Of a stretch of 64,000 nucleotides of DNA, positions 26,000 to 34,390 are shown piece after piece. Origin of the DNA: an uncultured Robinsoniella sp. GTDB lineage: Bacteria; Bacillota; Clostridia; Lachnospirales; Lachnospiraceae. The notes below the pieces were generated by a model that worked only from the letters and a program-made list of their open reading frames with translations, did no database searches and was not told the origin of the DNA. A program made the translations under genes and the position numbers. Location: the NCBI GenBank assembly GCA_900540475.1, contig UQGG01000039.1:1-64000 (forward strand), in the 5' to 3' direction. How positions within the stretch are numbered: the first letter of the stretch is position 1; every line of letters begins with the position of its first letter.

Positions 26000-26593
26000 T
26001 TAATTATTTTCCAATTTTAACCAATTAAGAAACGTCTGATGGGAAATTCCCATTTTCTTCGCCGCTTTCCGGCTGGATATTTCACCTTGCAGCCAGAGCT
26101 TTCTCCATTTCGGAAAATCCGGATGAATGGGTTTGCGCGGTCTGCCAAACCGAACCCCTTTCAAACGAGCAGCTGCAATCCCCTCCGCCTGCCTGGTTCT
26201 TATATTCTGTCGTTCATTTTCCGCTACAAAACTAAGTAACTGCAGCACCAGATCGGCAATAAATGTCCCCATCAAATCCTTTCCCTGCCTGGTATCCAGC
26301 AACGGCATATCAAGCACATAGATATCTATCTTCTTCTCTTTTGTCAATACTCTCCATTGGTAAATGATTTCTTCATAATTTCTTCCCAGCCGGTCAATAC
26401 TCTTGATTACCAGCAAATCTCCCTCTTTCATCTTCCGTACCAGCCTCTTATATGCCGGCCGGTTAAAATCTTTCCCACTGAGCTTATCCATATAGATGTT
26501 TTCCATTAAAACAGGCAGTGCCTGTAATGCAAGCAGCTGCCTATCCTCGTTCTGGTCCTTGGATGACACTCTGATATAACCGTATGTTTTCAT
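26000..26593 (-). CDS. serine recombinase, resolvase/invertase family
   Basis: A 197-residue small serine recombinase. The catalytic domain has YIRVSSKDQNEDRQ with nucleophile Ser10, the Arg motif IKSIDRLGRNYEEI, and ENERQNIRTRQAEGIAAA leading into the long helix. The C-terminal 45 residues are a Hin-like helix-turn-helix (ISSRKAAKKMGISHQTFLNWL). The length and architecture match Hin/Tn3 resolvases that invert or resolve DNA. No transposase is adjacent. Three 17-bp motifs downstream are candidate target or operator sites. Confidence 0.9.
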   Translation of the reverse strand: MKTYGYIRVSSKDQNEDRQLLALQALPVLMENIYMDKLSGKDFNRPAYKRLVRKMKEGDLLVIKSIDRLGRNYEEIIYQWRVLTKEKKIDIYVLDMPLLDTRQGKDLMGTFIADLVLQLLSFVAENERQNIRTRQAEGIAAARLKGVRFGRPRKPIHPDFPKWRKLWLQGEISSRKAAKKMGISHQTFLNWLKLENN

Positions 26594-26668
26594 AATCTCA
26601 TCATATCCTTTCTTCTTTCGTATGAAATTATGATAACGGAAAATTGGCAGAAAAATATTTCCAATTTA

Positions 26669-26690
26669 TGGTAAATTTGAATTTACCAAT
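26669..26690. other. palindromic site upstream of recombinase
   Basis: TGGTAAATT and AATTTACCA flank a two-base centre. It sits between the recombinase start and the terminator of the Bce-type operon and could be an operator for the recombinase gene. Confidence 0.35.
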
Positions 26691-26691
26691 A

Positions 26692-26745
26692 AAAAACAGT
26701 ACTTTTCCCTCAATTTCAGATCCAAAAAGGGATAAGTACTGCTTT
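26692..26745 (-). terminator. terminator of the BceAB-type operon
   Basis: CAGTACTTTTCCCT pairs with AGGGATAAGTACTG around a 17-base loop; on the minus strand the hairpin is followed by a T run. It ends transcription 23 bases past the permease stop. Confidence 0.75.
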
Positions 26746-26767
26746 TACAAAGATTTCTGTTAAAATA

Positions 26768-28762
26768 TCATCCAACTATCTTATAATATGTCTTTGCCGT
26801 CATTGCAAAAACAAAACTGTATATAATGGCAAAAATAATGATGGTACCGATTGTGCAAACAACGAAAAGATTTGTATTAAATAGGCCAAACATAAATAAA
26901 AGCTTACTCATCATATTAAATGCAGCCGCCACATGCAGGATGGCAACCACCAATGGAAGGAAAAAGACCGTTAAAATCTGACTTCTGATACTCTTCTTTA
27001 CCTCGCCTTTACTCATACCCACTTTCTGCATAATAGAAAAACGCTCTTTATCTTCATATCCTTCCGAAATCTGTTTGTAATAAATAATCAAAACAGTTGC
27101 CATCAGGAATAAAACTCCTATGAATACTCCAATGAACAAAAAACTGCTAATGGACGCCCGAAGCATCGATGCACCACTGTCTCTGTCGCTGAGATTTATA
27201 AAAAGATTCTCATGTTCTTCCAGCATCGCTCTCATTCTCTTATGGAGAACATTGGTATAATGGTCCAATGTTTTCTGCTCTCCGTCTGCATTAAATCCGA
27301 TAAATGTATCCGGCTCCTCACTTCCCTCATTGATCCCTGAATCGGATGCCGCACAAATTTCATTAATAATTGTCTGGTTTGCAAAAACAATACCATATCC
27401 ATCCAGCATGTTAATGGTAAGGTTCGCAATCATAGCATTATCTTTGATTTCCTCAGCCACCTGGAATTCCCTGTCTCCTATTTTTACGGTTGGATAATGA
27501 AAACCTTTCTTAAAATCAATGATAAATACATCATTCTCAGACAGTTTCTTATCCGTCCCCATTACATCATTATAATTGTCAACGGTCATAAACATGCAGG
27601 CGTTCAGATTCCCCTGATCCATCCCCTTTAACAGTAATTCATTATCCTTCTGGGTAACTCCCAGTGAATTATAACGGTAATAATAATAATCTTTTATCTG
27701 AATATTATTTTTTTCTGCTTCTTCGTAGACAATATTTTTCATCTGGTCTACATTATCGTTCGTTGCATTATAAGAGGTCACGTTATATTGTTCCGGATAC
27801 ATATTATGAATTAATTCTTCAATTCCTATATTCAGAGAAATGGTGGTTGCTATACTTAGCAGTACACCTGTGCTCAGAATACAGATATTTGCAAGCCCCA
27901 CTGCATTTTGCTTCATTCTGTAAATCATTCCGGAAACAGAGGTGAAATGTTTCTGCTTATAATAAAATGTCTTATTTTTCTTTAGTATTTTCAAAAGTGC
28001 AATACTTCCGGTAATAAACAGCAGATAAGTACCCACAATAACAAGCAATACTGCAATGAAAAACTGAATGATAGCATCAATCGGGGATTTCACTGTAATC
28101 GCCATGATATATCCCGTCGCCGTACAGATGAATCCTATAAGAGCTGTGATCCATCTTGCCTTTGGCTCTTTTTCTCCCTTATTTCCACCGTACAGAAGTT
28201 CAATGGGATTACTTTTACCGGTTGTGAAAAGATTTGAAATCAGCGTACAGACAAATATAATTCCAAAAAGAATCAGCGTACTGCGAATTGCATCCCCGCT
28301 CATGATAAATTCAAAATCAACATTTGTCTGAATCAGCTTAAGCAAGATCAAGAACATCAGTTTACTGATTAGAATTCCTCCTAAAAGACCAATCCCCAGA
28401 GATACGGCGGAGGTAAAAATACATTCATAGAGCAATATTCTTCCCATATGGCGCTTTTCCAGGCCCAGGATACTATACAGCCCCAGTTCTTTCATCCGGC
28501 GTTTCATCAGAAAGCTATTCGTATAGAACAAAAATATCACTGCAAAAATAGCTATGATTGACTGCCCCAACTGCAATACCATCCGCAGAGACTCACTCCC
28601 CTGCATCTCATCAATTCCCGGATTGCCCGAGATTGCACTCATAACCAGGTACATAATAATCGTACAAATGCAGGTAAGCATATAAGGCAGATACATCCTG
28701 GCATTTTTGCGGATATTCGTAACTGCCATTTTAGGGTAAAAAGAATTACGCATTCTCTTCAC
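26768..28762 (-). CDS. BceB-type ABC permease (FtsX-like)
   Basis: A 664-residue permease with ten predicted helices: one N-terminal, then three, two, a large extracellular domain of about 200 residues (roughly 300-530), and further helices to the end. The layout, with PKMAVTNIRKNARMYLPYMLTC at the start and FtsX-like loops (ERFSIMQKVGMSKGEVKKSI), matches BceB/VraG transporters that sense and remove peptide antibiotics such as bacitracin. It overlaps the ATPase gene by 17 bases. A BceRS-type pair lies 5.6 kb away rather than adjacent. Confidence 0.9.
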   Translation of the reverse strand: MKRMRNSFYPKMAVTNIRKNARMYLPYMLTCICTIIMYLVMSAISGNPGIDEMQGSESLRMVLQLGQSIIAIFAVIFLFYTNSFLMKRRMKELGLYSILGLEKRHMGRILLYECIFTSAVSLGIGLLGGILISKLMFLILLKLIQTNVDFEFIMSGDAIRSTLILFGIIFVCTLISNLFTTGKSNPIELLYGGNKGEKEPKARWITALIGFICTATGYIMAITVKSPIDAIIQFFIAVLLVIVGTYLLFITGSIALLKILKKNKTFYYKQKHFTSVSGMIYRMKQNAVGLANICILSTGVLLSIATTISLNIGIEELIHNMYPEQYNVTSYNATNDNVDQMKNIVYEEAEKNNIQIKDYYYYRYNSLGVTQKDNELLLKGMDQGNLNACMFMTVDNYNDVMGTDKKLSENDVFIIDFKKGFHYPTVKIGDREFQVAEEIKDNAMIANLTINMLDGYGIVFANQTIINEICAASDSGINEGSEEPDTFIGFNADGEQKTLDHYTNVLHKRMRAMLEEHENLFINLSDRDSGASMLRASISSFLFIGVFIGVLFLMATVLIIYYKQISEGYEDKERFSIMQKVGMSKGEVKKSIRSQILTVFFLPLVVAILHVAAAFNMMSKLLFMFGLFNTNLFVVCTIGTIIIFAIIYSFVFAMTAKTYYKIVG

Positions 28763-29513
28763 CTCCTGACGCTAATACCGTCAAGGTCTCCGTTATTTTC
28801 TGGAACATGGCATCATTATTCATAGAGCCCCTGTACAGTTGATGGAACACCTCACCGTCCTTAATAAAAAGTACACGCTGAGCATGGCTTGCCGCCCTGG
28901 TACTGTGGGTAACCATAAGAATTGTCTGCCCTTCCTTATTAATGCGTGAAAAAAGCTTTAACATCTGATCCGACGATTTTGAATCCAGAGCACCTGTAGG
29001 CTCATCCGCCAATACAAGCTGAGGATTGGTAATTAATGCCCTGGCCGCCGCTGCCCTCTGCTTCTGCCCCCCTGATACTTCATACGGATATTTCTTCAAG
29101 ATATCCTTGATATGCAGTTTCTCCGCTAAAGGTTCCAGCCTCTGACGCATTTCTTTATAATTCTTGCCGGATAAAACCAGAGGCAGATAAATGTTATCTT
29201 CTAATGAGAAGGTATCCAGTAAATTAAAGTCCTGAAAAACAAACCCCAGATTTTCTCTTCGAAATGCCGCAAGTCCTTTGTCCTTTACCGCCAGCATACT
29301 TTTTCCATTCAGCAGAACATCTCCGCTGGTTGGTTTGTCCAATGATGCCAGAATATTCAACAACGTAGTTTTTCCGGAACCGGACTCTCCCATAATTGCT
29401 ACATATTCCCCCTCCTCAACCGAGAAATTAACGTCTGTTAACGCCTGCACCTGGTTTCCTCCAAAGCGGGTGGTATATATTTTTTTTAAGTTTTTTACTT
29501 CTAAAAGTGCCAT
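28746..29513 (-). CDS. BceA-type ABC transporter ATPase
   Basis: A 255-residue ATPase: Walker A GESGSGKTT (about 41-49), Q-loop FVFQDFNLLDTF, signature VSGGQKQRAAAARAL, Walker B LVLADEPTGALDSK and switch His in MVTHST. The LDSKSSDQML segment is typical of LolD/BceA-type ATPases. GAGAGGAAG precedes the ATG. It pairs with the BceB-type permease. Its promoter shows an inverted repeat where an OmpR-type activator would bind. Confidence 0.93.
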   Translation of the reverse strand: MALLEVKNLKKIYTTRFGGNQVQALTDVNFSVEEGEYVAIMGESGSGKTTLLNILASLDKPTSGDVLLNGKSMLAVKDKGLAAFRRENLGFVFQDFNLLDTFSLEDNIYLPLVLSGKNYKEMRQRLEPLAEKLHIKDILKKYPYEVSGGQKQRAAAARALITNPQLVLADEPTGALDSKSSDQMLKLFSRINKEGQTILMVTHSTRAASHAQRVLFIKDGEVFHQLYRGSMNNDAMFQKITETLTVLASGGEENA

Positions 29514-29573
29514 AGTATTCTTCCTCTCTAACTTTTTCTGTCCTTATTGTAATAAAAAAAGAATTGGTCTGCC

Positions 29574-29629
29574 ATAATATTAGCTTACATTTACTATTGG
29601 ATAACTTACATTTCTGTAAGGTTGTAAGG
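29574..29629 (-). promoter_or_regulatory. bceA promoter with candidate BceR-type binding site
   Basis: CTTACATTTCTGTAAG (29605-29620) is a perfect 6-bp inverted repeat with 4-base spacer; half-site-like CTTACAT (29584-29590) and TGTAAG (29623-29628) lie beside it. On the minus strand a TATTAT -10 (29574-29579) follows a poor -35 (ATCCAA, 29597-29602), with the repeat immediately upstream. This is the geometry of an activator-dependent promoter. Confidence 0.55.
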
Positions 29630-29639
29630 CAATATATAA

Positions 29640-29950
29640 CTCTTTATATATCCTTATATGCCCATATTAGAGGGGTTTCAGCATATTAGATTAAGTTTTT
29701 GATCATCTATCTTTGCATACTTTATGTTTATCTTCCATATTTTCTCTCCTCCTGATAAAAGAAAAGAGCTTTTATATAATGTTTTTATATTATCATATTA
29801 AGACACATTTCTCAACAATATCGCTTTTAATGGATTTATCATCATATTCTGACTCATCTACTGTTCGGCTACGGTTGCTTTCATTTTTTTCAATATATGT
29901 GCTTTGAGAGCTGATATTGAATTTACTACTTTCATTTTTTCCTAAATAAA
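29640..29950. other. AT-rich intergenic region, no gene seen
   Basis: Very AT-rich, with frames short and lacking ribosome sites. It separates the Bce-type operon from the leucine-rich-repeat gene. Confidence 0.4.
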
Positions 29951-29986
29951 GAAGCCCATAACTGCGGTTAAGCGGTTACAGGCTTG
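29951..29986 (-). terminator. possible terminator of the LRR gene
   Basis: AAGCC...TAACTGC pairs with GCGGTTA...GGCTT, an imperfect hairpin just past the LRR stop; the following T-tract on the minus strand is weak. Confidence 0.4.
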
Positions 29987-30003
29987 TTATTAAGTTTTGA
30001 CAT

Positions 30004-31029
30004 TTAATTTCCCACTGTAAAAAAAACAGTCTTTAATGTATCAGGTTCATTGTAATATGGATCTATAATATATGATTGAAACGACAATGTCTTACCAGCC
30101 CACTTTTTAAGATCCAGGTTTTTAAAAGTAAATCTACCTTTGCTATCTGCCTTAACTGATTTAATTGCATGAATTTTTCTGCCAGTTGGATTTCGAATAA
30201 TAATTTTTGCTCCTTTTTGTGCTGTCCCAACTATTTTTTTTGTATTTTTATTAATCTTATTGAATGAGCTAGGCTGTATTGGTTTAATGGTATATACAAG
30301 ATTTTGAAGCTGAACCTCACTTTTATACCAAGCATCACTTTTATCCCATTTTCTTGGTATTTTATTATTATATTCCTTTTTACTTATGAAATTATGTTGG
30401 AAAGTAATCGAATCTAATTTTGTTTTATTGTTTAGATTAGGTAATATTTTTATTTTATTTCTAGAGGCATAAAGTGTTTCGATCTCTGTTAAATGATCAA
30501 AACAATTTAAATTTCTTATGGAATTTCTACTAATATTTATGTATATTAATTTACTTAGATTTTTTATCTCGCTTATACTTTTTATCTGATTGTCGCTAAC
30601 ATCTAATTTAGTTAGGTCTTTTAAATTTTTCACTTCTGATACAGTTTTTAAATTATTTTGTGATGCATCCAATGTTTCTAGTTTAGATAATTTTTCAATT
30701 CCTGCCAAAGATGTTAATTGGTTCACTGCTACATCTAAATATTTTAGATTTTTTAGATTACCTATTCCTTTTAATGATTTTATTTTCTCTTTATCATAGT
30801 GATTGTTTGATTTTAAACGAGTAATATTTTTTACTTCTTGTTTGGTAAATGTTTCTGTTTTATTCTTACCAAGTTTTCGTAATATAGACTGATATAAAAC
30901 TTTATCAGGTATTCCATAATCATCGTTAGGTATAACATTACTTTTTGCCAAAGCATTCAGGGGTAACACCGATACCATCAACAGTGCTATTATAAATGCA
31001 ATTAACAAATTTTTCTTCTTTTTCACCAT
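30004..31029 (-). CDS. secreted leucine-rich-repeat protein with Ig-like C-terminal domain
   Basis: A 341-residue secreted protein starting at the second ATG (31029), 7 bases after GGAG. A signal peptide (MVKKKKNLLIAFIIALLMV..., cut after ALA near 30) is followed by about six internalin-type 22-residue leucine-rich repeats (LKNLKYLDVAVNQLTSLAGI, then LSKLETLDASQNNLKTVSEV and so on, roughly 90-215). The last ~90 residues (GTAQKGAKIIIRNPTGRKI ... DSKGRFTF) look like a bacterial Ig-like fold. No LPXTG anchor is present. The gene is clearly more AT-rich than its neighbours, suggesting acquisition. A role in surface or host-protein binding is inferred from the family only. Confidence 0.85.
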   Translation of the reverse strand: MVKKKKNLLIAFIIALLMVSVLPLNALAKSNVIPNDDYGIPDKVLYQSILRKLGKNKTETFTKQEVKNITRLKSNNHYDKEKIKSLKGIGNLKNLKYLDVAVNQLTSLAGIEKLSKLETLDASQNNLKTVSEVKNLKDLTKLDVSDNQIKSISEIKNLSKLIYINISRNSIRNLNCFDHLTEIETLYASRNKIKILPNLNNKTKLDSITFQHNFISKKEYNNKIPRKWDKSDAWYKSEVQLQNLVYTIKPIQPSSFNKINKNTKKIVGTAQKGAKIIIRNPTGRKIHAIKSVKADSKGRFTFKNLDLKKWAGKTLSFQSYIIDPYYNEPDTLKTVFFTVGN

Positions 31030-31035
31030 ACTCAT

Positions 31036-31501
31036 TCTCCTTTAATTTTTACTTGGCTATAATAATATTAGCTCATTATAGGTCTCATCTTCAGTAAATG
31101 TTTTTCCGGTAATTATTATATCATATTTGGATCATATTTCACACTCCTATTTGACGAACTGCACCAAGTATCAGCCTTCCCAAACTAATATTCCGATTTT
31201 ATTATTTTCTTTGTATATTTGGTAATTTCTTTCGCATACTGCTAGGGATTTTTTTTGTATTTTAGGTATAATTACAAAATTATTACCATTTTTTATTGAA
31301 AGTAAATGATCATTAAGTATGATTTCTTCATTTATATACCTATCAGCGCACCCGTAATTTCTCCTGCTGCCTGTCATAGACACAGTGATTGCTCTTTTCA
31401 ACATCAAAAAATATTTCAGAACTTCAAAAGTTTTTCAAAAAAACCCTATCTGCTTTTTGCTATTCTTAGTTTATAAAATAAATCCAGGAGGAATAAAATA
31501 A
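31036..31501. other. AT-rich gap, only a doubtful 78-codon frame
   Basis: A minus-strand frame at 31171-31407 (MMLKRAITVSMTGSRRNYG...) has no ribosome site and no recognised motif; it may be a gene remnant. The last 30 bases hold AGGAGG for the gene at 31502. Confidence 0.3.
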
Positions 31502-32509
31502 ATGCAGAAAAATGTTAGACTTTGGTTAGAAGAAATGAAGAAAGCACCTGTGAAAAAAGCGCTCCCCGTATTGTCTTTTCCGGCTATTCAATTAATGGGA
31601 ATTACCGTAAAGGAATTAATTTCAGACAGTAATCTACAGGCAAAAGGCATGAAATTAATCGCAGACAGAGTAGATGCAGCCGCATCGGTTAGTTTGATGG
31701 ATTTATCATTGGAAGCAGAATGTTTTGGTTCTACAATCCGCTATTCGGATGATGAGGTTCCAACTGTAATCGGAAGTATTATTTCTACAGAGGCAGAAGC
31801 AGAAGCTCTGAAAATACCGGAAATTGGTGCAGGACGAACCAGCATTTACATTGAAGCAATTGAGAAAGCATGTAAATTAATTACAGACCGCCCCGTATTT
31901 GCAGGTATAATTGGTCCATTCTCACTGGCTGGACGTCTCCTGGATGTTACGGAAGCTATGATTTACTGTTATGAAGAACCCGAAATGGTACATACTCTGT
32001 TAGAAAAAGTAACTGAGTTTTTAATAAAATATGCAAAGGCATACAAAGCTGTAGGTGCTCATGGCATCGTTATGGCGGAACCTTTAGCCGGACTGTTATC
32101 TCCTGCTTTAGCCGAAGAATTTTCCAGCGAATATGTTAAAAAAATAATAGATGCCGTTCAGGATGATAATTTTCTTGTTATCTACCACAACTGTGGAAAC
32201 AGTACCATCCAGACCATTGATTCCATCTTAAGCACTGGTTCAGCTGCTTACCATTTTGGAAATGCCATCAGTATGGCTGAAATGATGACACATATTCCGG
32301 AAGATATCATCGCAATGGGCAATGTAGACCCTGCCGGAGAATTTCGTAACGGCACGCCGGAATCCATTCGCGAAGCCACTCTTAAAGTAATGGATGCCTG
32401 CTGCAAATATCCAAACTTTGTAATTTCATCCGGATGCGACATTCCGCCTCTTTCAAAATGGGAAAATATTGACGCTTTCTTTGCTACAGTGACTGAATTT
32501 TATAAATAA
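31502..32509 (+). CDS. uroporphyrinogen decarboxylase-family methyltransferase (MtaA/CmuA-like)
   Basis: A 335-residue URO-D-fold protein. Instead of haem biosynthesis signatures it has the zinc-ligand pattern of MtaA/MtbA corrinoid methyltransferases: HNC (in VIYHNCGNST, about 223-225) and a later Cys in SSGCDIPP near 308. Such enzymes move a methyl group from a corrinoid protein to coenzyme M or another thiol or cofactor. No corrinoid protein gene is next to it, so the methyl donor is unknown. CCAGGAGG precedes the ATG. Its 3' end overlaps the converging receiver gene by 10 bases. Confidence 0.85.
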   Translation: MQKNVRLWLEEMKKAPVKKALPVLSFPAIQLMGITVKELISDSNLQAKGMKLIADRVDAAASVSLMDLSLEAECFGSTIRYSDDEVPTVIGSIISTEAEAEALKIPEIGAGRTSIYIEAIEKACKLITDRPVFAGIIGPFSLAGRLLDVTEAMIYCYEEPEMVHTLLEKVTEFLIKYAKAYKAVGAHGIVMAEPLAGLLSPALAEEFSSEYVKKIIDAVQDDNFLVIYHNCGNSTIQTIDSILSTGSAAYHFGNAISMAEMMTHIPEDIIAMGNVDPAGEFRNGTPESIREATLKVMDACCKYPNFVISSGCDIPPLSKWENIDAFFATVTEFYK

Positions 32510-32865
32510 TCATCCATAGGCTGCCACACCAAGCATTCCTCAAGTTTTTTTACAGTAACTGGTTTTATGAGGTATCCTTCTGCGCAAATAGCGGTTGCTT
32601 CCTGAATATAGCGGTCGCTTTCTGTAACAAATATTACATTAACCATGGGATTACATTTCCGTACCCGTAATACCAGCATAAATCCGTCTATTCGGCGCAT
32701 AAGTACCTCAGTAAACAATTGATCTACCTGACAGTTTAATGCGTGTTTAACTGCCAGCAAAGGATCTGTAAAAGAAACTATCGTATCATTTTTAAACACC
32801 ATCTGTATTTTAGTTACAAGATCATCCAGGTGCTGTTTATTACTGTCAACGACCATTATATTCAT
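32500..32865 (-). CDS. stand-alone receiver-like protein lacking the phosphorylation Asp
   Basis: A 121-residue CheY-like domain with no output domain. The beta1 acid pair is reduced to VVDSN, and the usual DxxMPxxDG phosphorylation loop reads EVLMRRIDG, so Glu53 replaces the phosphoacceptor Asp and Arg replaces Pro. The conserved Lys in LIKPV is kept. This is a pseudo-receiver, perhaps locked in an active-like state. GGGAGGGG precedes the ATG. No kinase is adjacent in the same operon. Confidence 0.82.
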   Translation of the reverse strand: MNIMVVDSNKQHLDDLVTKIQMVFKNDTIVSFTDPLLAVKHALNCQVDQLFTEVLMRRIDGFMLVLRVRKCNPMVNVIFVTESDRYIQEATAICAEGYLIKPVTVKKLEECLVWQPMDDYL

Positions 32866-32996
32866 GTTGTGCTACCCCTCCCAACTCGCTCCCCGCCCGG
32901 TTTATCGATATCTCCGGTCCTTCATTATTCCTTTAGTATATGTTATCAACAACACCAAAACTACACCATTATATCTTCAAATCCCCATTCTATAAA

Positions 32997-33047
32997 GATT
33001 GCCTGCAGTCCGGCTTTTATTAAAAGCCGTTAGACTGCAGGCAATCA
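32997..33047. terminator. strong hairpin terminator
   Basis: GATTGCCTGCAGTC (32997-33010) pairs with GACTGCAGGCAATC (33033-33046), with an additional GGCTTTTA/TAAAAGCC helix in between and T residues after it. It serves the MFS gene ending at 33061. Confidence 0.8.
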
Positions 33048-33060
33048 TTTTTATAATACT

Positions 33061-34275
33061 TTAGGCTTTTTTAATGCCGTTTTTCATTATGTTAAAACAA
33101 AAATAAAAGCTTACACCGCCCATAACACCATAAACCGATATGATCATATATACCTGCTGCAAGGTAAATATTCCGGTCAGCAATGCGTAGACCAGACTAA
33201 AACAGATCATCACTACATTTTGTCCCATACCATAAAATGACATTACCGTAGCCCTGCCTTCTTCATTGATCCTGTTTTGTAACGCATCCACCAGCAAAAT
33301 TTCAGAGATTGCCATGGCCATCAGCCCAAGCCCAAGTATGATTAAAGCATACTGATGCCAAAATAAAGTAAACATAACCAGAAAAATACATGCCAGTCCA
33401 TTAAACAGAAAGATTTGCTTGACAGAAGTAATCTTCTTCTGTACGATTGGTGCCAGAATATCACCCAAAGCAATGAACACAAACCTCACCGCCAGAATCA
33501 CACTGACCCAAATATTGCTGAGCTTAAAATCGTGAACAATAAGGGCATCAAATTCATCCATATATTCTCCCAGGCTTACAAATAGCACCAAAAACAAAAT
33601 AGAAATCAAGGCACCTCTGTTTCCTTTGAGAAAAATCACTGCTTCCTGAAAGGTTTTAAAAAACTCCTGTGATTCTTCATCCAATCTCTCAGCATAATAG
33701 TTTTTCTCTCTGATCTGTAAGACGATTATCACATTGACGAAACATATTATGGCAGATATCAGAGCAATGCTTTCTATATTGACGAAACTGGCAATGATGC
33801 CTCCCGATACAACACCGGTAACCGTACCCATATTGGCAAAAAACCGGGCTTTTCCGTATACCCGGGCAAAATCTTCTTCATTTCCGTCACACTTCAGATT
33901 ATCATAGGTCAATCCTTCTTCCGTTCCGGAAATAAATGCGCCCGCAATCGCCCAAAAAACAAATCCAATGGCAAACATCAGAAATGAATAAGAGAAAAAC
34001 CATATCGTAAAACATAATCCCTGTAACGCCGCTGCTATAGCAAGCATATTTCTTCTGTTCCATCTATCTGCCAAAACCCCTGAGGGAACCTCAAATACTA
34101 TGGTAAATACACTCCAAAGTGCCAATAAAACAGCGATATCCGTAACGGACATTGCCCTCTGGATAAATAAAATCGTATAAAAAGCATAGATGGGCATGCA
34201 TTGACTCATAAATTTGTAGATATATAATAGCTTAACATGAAAAGTATTTATTTTATTTTCCTCCAATTTTATCAT
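33061..34275 (-). CDS. MFS transporter, likely drug efflux
   Basis: A 404-residue DHA1-like major facilitator with 12 predicted helices and the motif-A segment FEVPSGVLADRWNRRN (about 60-75). It probably exports a small toxic molecule. The ATG at 34275 has no ribosome site upstream. GGAGG instead lies 12 bases inside the frame and is placed 8 bases before an in-frame ATA (34251, giving MNTFHVKLL). The start is therefore uncertain and sits in a hairpin that hides GGAGG. A tiny leader ORF lies upstream, which suggests inducible translation. Confidence 0.82.
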   Translation of the reverse strand: MIKLEENKINTFHVKLLYIYKFMSQCMPIYAFYTILFIQRAMSVTDIAVLLALWSVFTIVFEVPSGVLADRWNRRNMLAIAAALQGLCFTIWFFSYSFLMFAIGFVFWAIAGAFISGTEEGLTYDNLKCDGNEEDFARVYGKARFFANMGTVTGVVSGGIIASFVNIESIALISAIICFVNVIIVLQIREKNYYAERLDEESQEFFKTFQEAVIFLKGNRGALISILFLVLFVSLGEYMDEFDALIVHDFKLSNIWVSVILAVRFVFIALGDILAPIVQKKITSVKQIFLFNGLACIFLVMFTLFWHQYALIILGLGLMAMAISEILLVDALQNRINEEGRATVMSFYGMGQNVVMICFSLVYALLTGIFTLQQVYMIISVYGVMGGVSFYFCFNIMKNGIKKA

Positions 34276-34307
34276 CTATTATGTACGATATAGATCATAA
34301 TTGGAGG
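34260..34307 (-). promoter_or_regulatory. RBS-sequestering hairpin before the MFS gene
   Basis: In the minus-strand mRNA CCTCCAATT (34307-34299) pairs with AATTGGAGG (34268-34260), extended by ATCTAT/ATAGAT. The paired GGAGG is the only good ribosome site near the MFS start. Confidence 0.6.
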
Positions 34308-34328
34308 TCCTCGATTTCTGTGTAACGC

Positions 34329-34355
34329 TTAACAAGGGGGTCTTATAATTATCAT
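34329..34355 (-). CDS. putative 8-residue leader peptide MIIIRPPC
   Basis: An ATG at 34355, 9 bases after AAAGGAG, starts MIIIRPPC and stops at TAA (34329-34331). It lies between the histidine kinase stop and the hairpin that masks the MFS ribosome site. The Pro-Pro pair could slow ribosomes. The size, strong ribosome site and position resemble translation-attenuation leaders of antibiotic-resistance genes. Confidence 0.5.
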   Translation of the reverse strand: MIIIRPPC

Positions 34356-34390
34356 AGTTAGCGTCTCCTTTCCACTGGTATATTCCCTGG

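Noticed and set aside
26000..26593. IS607-type insertion sequence for the recombinase
   Set aside because: The protein is a small Hin-like recombinase without a partner tnpB gene or target duplication; there is no evidence of a complete element.
31171..31407. 78-codon minus-strand frame between LRR and methyltransferase genes
   Set aside because: No ribosome site, no motif; could be a remnant, but not supportable as a gene.
31502..32509. hemE (haem biosynthesis) identity for the URO-D-fold gene
   Set aside because: The HNC and later Cys zinc pattern and sequence style match MtaA/CmuA methyltransferases instead, and no haem genes are near.
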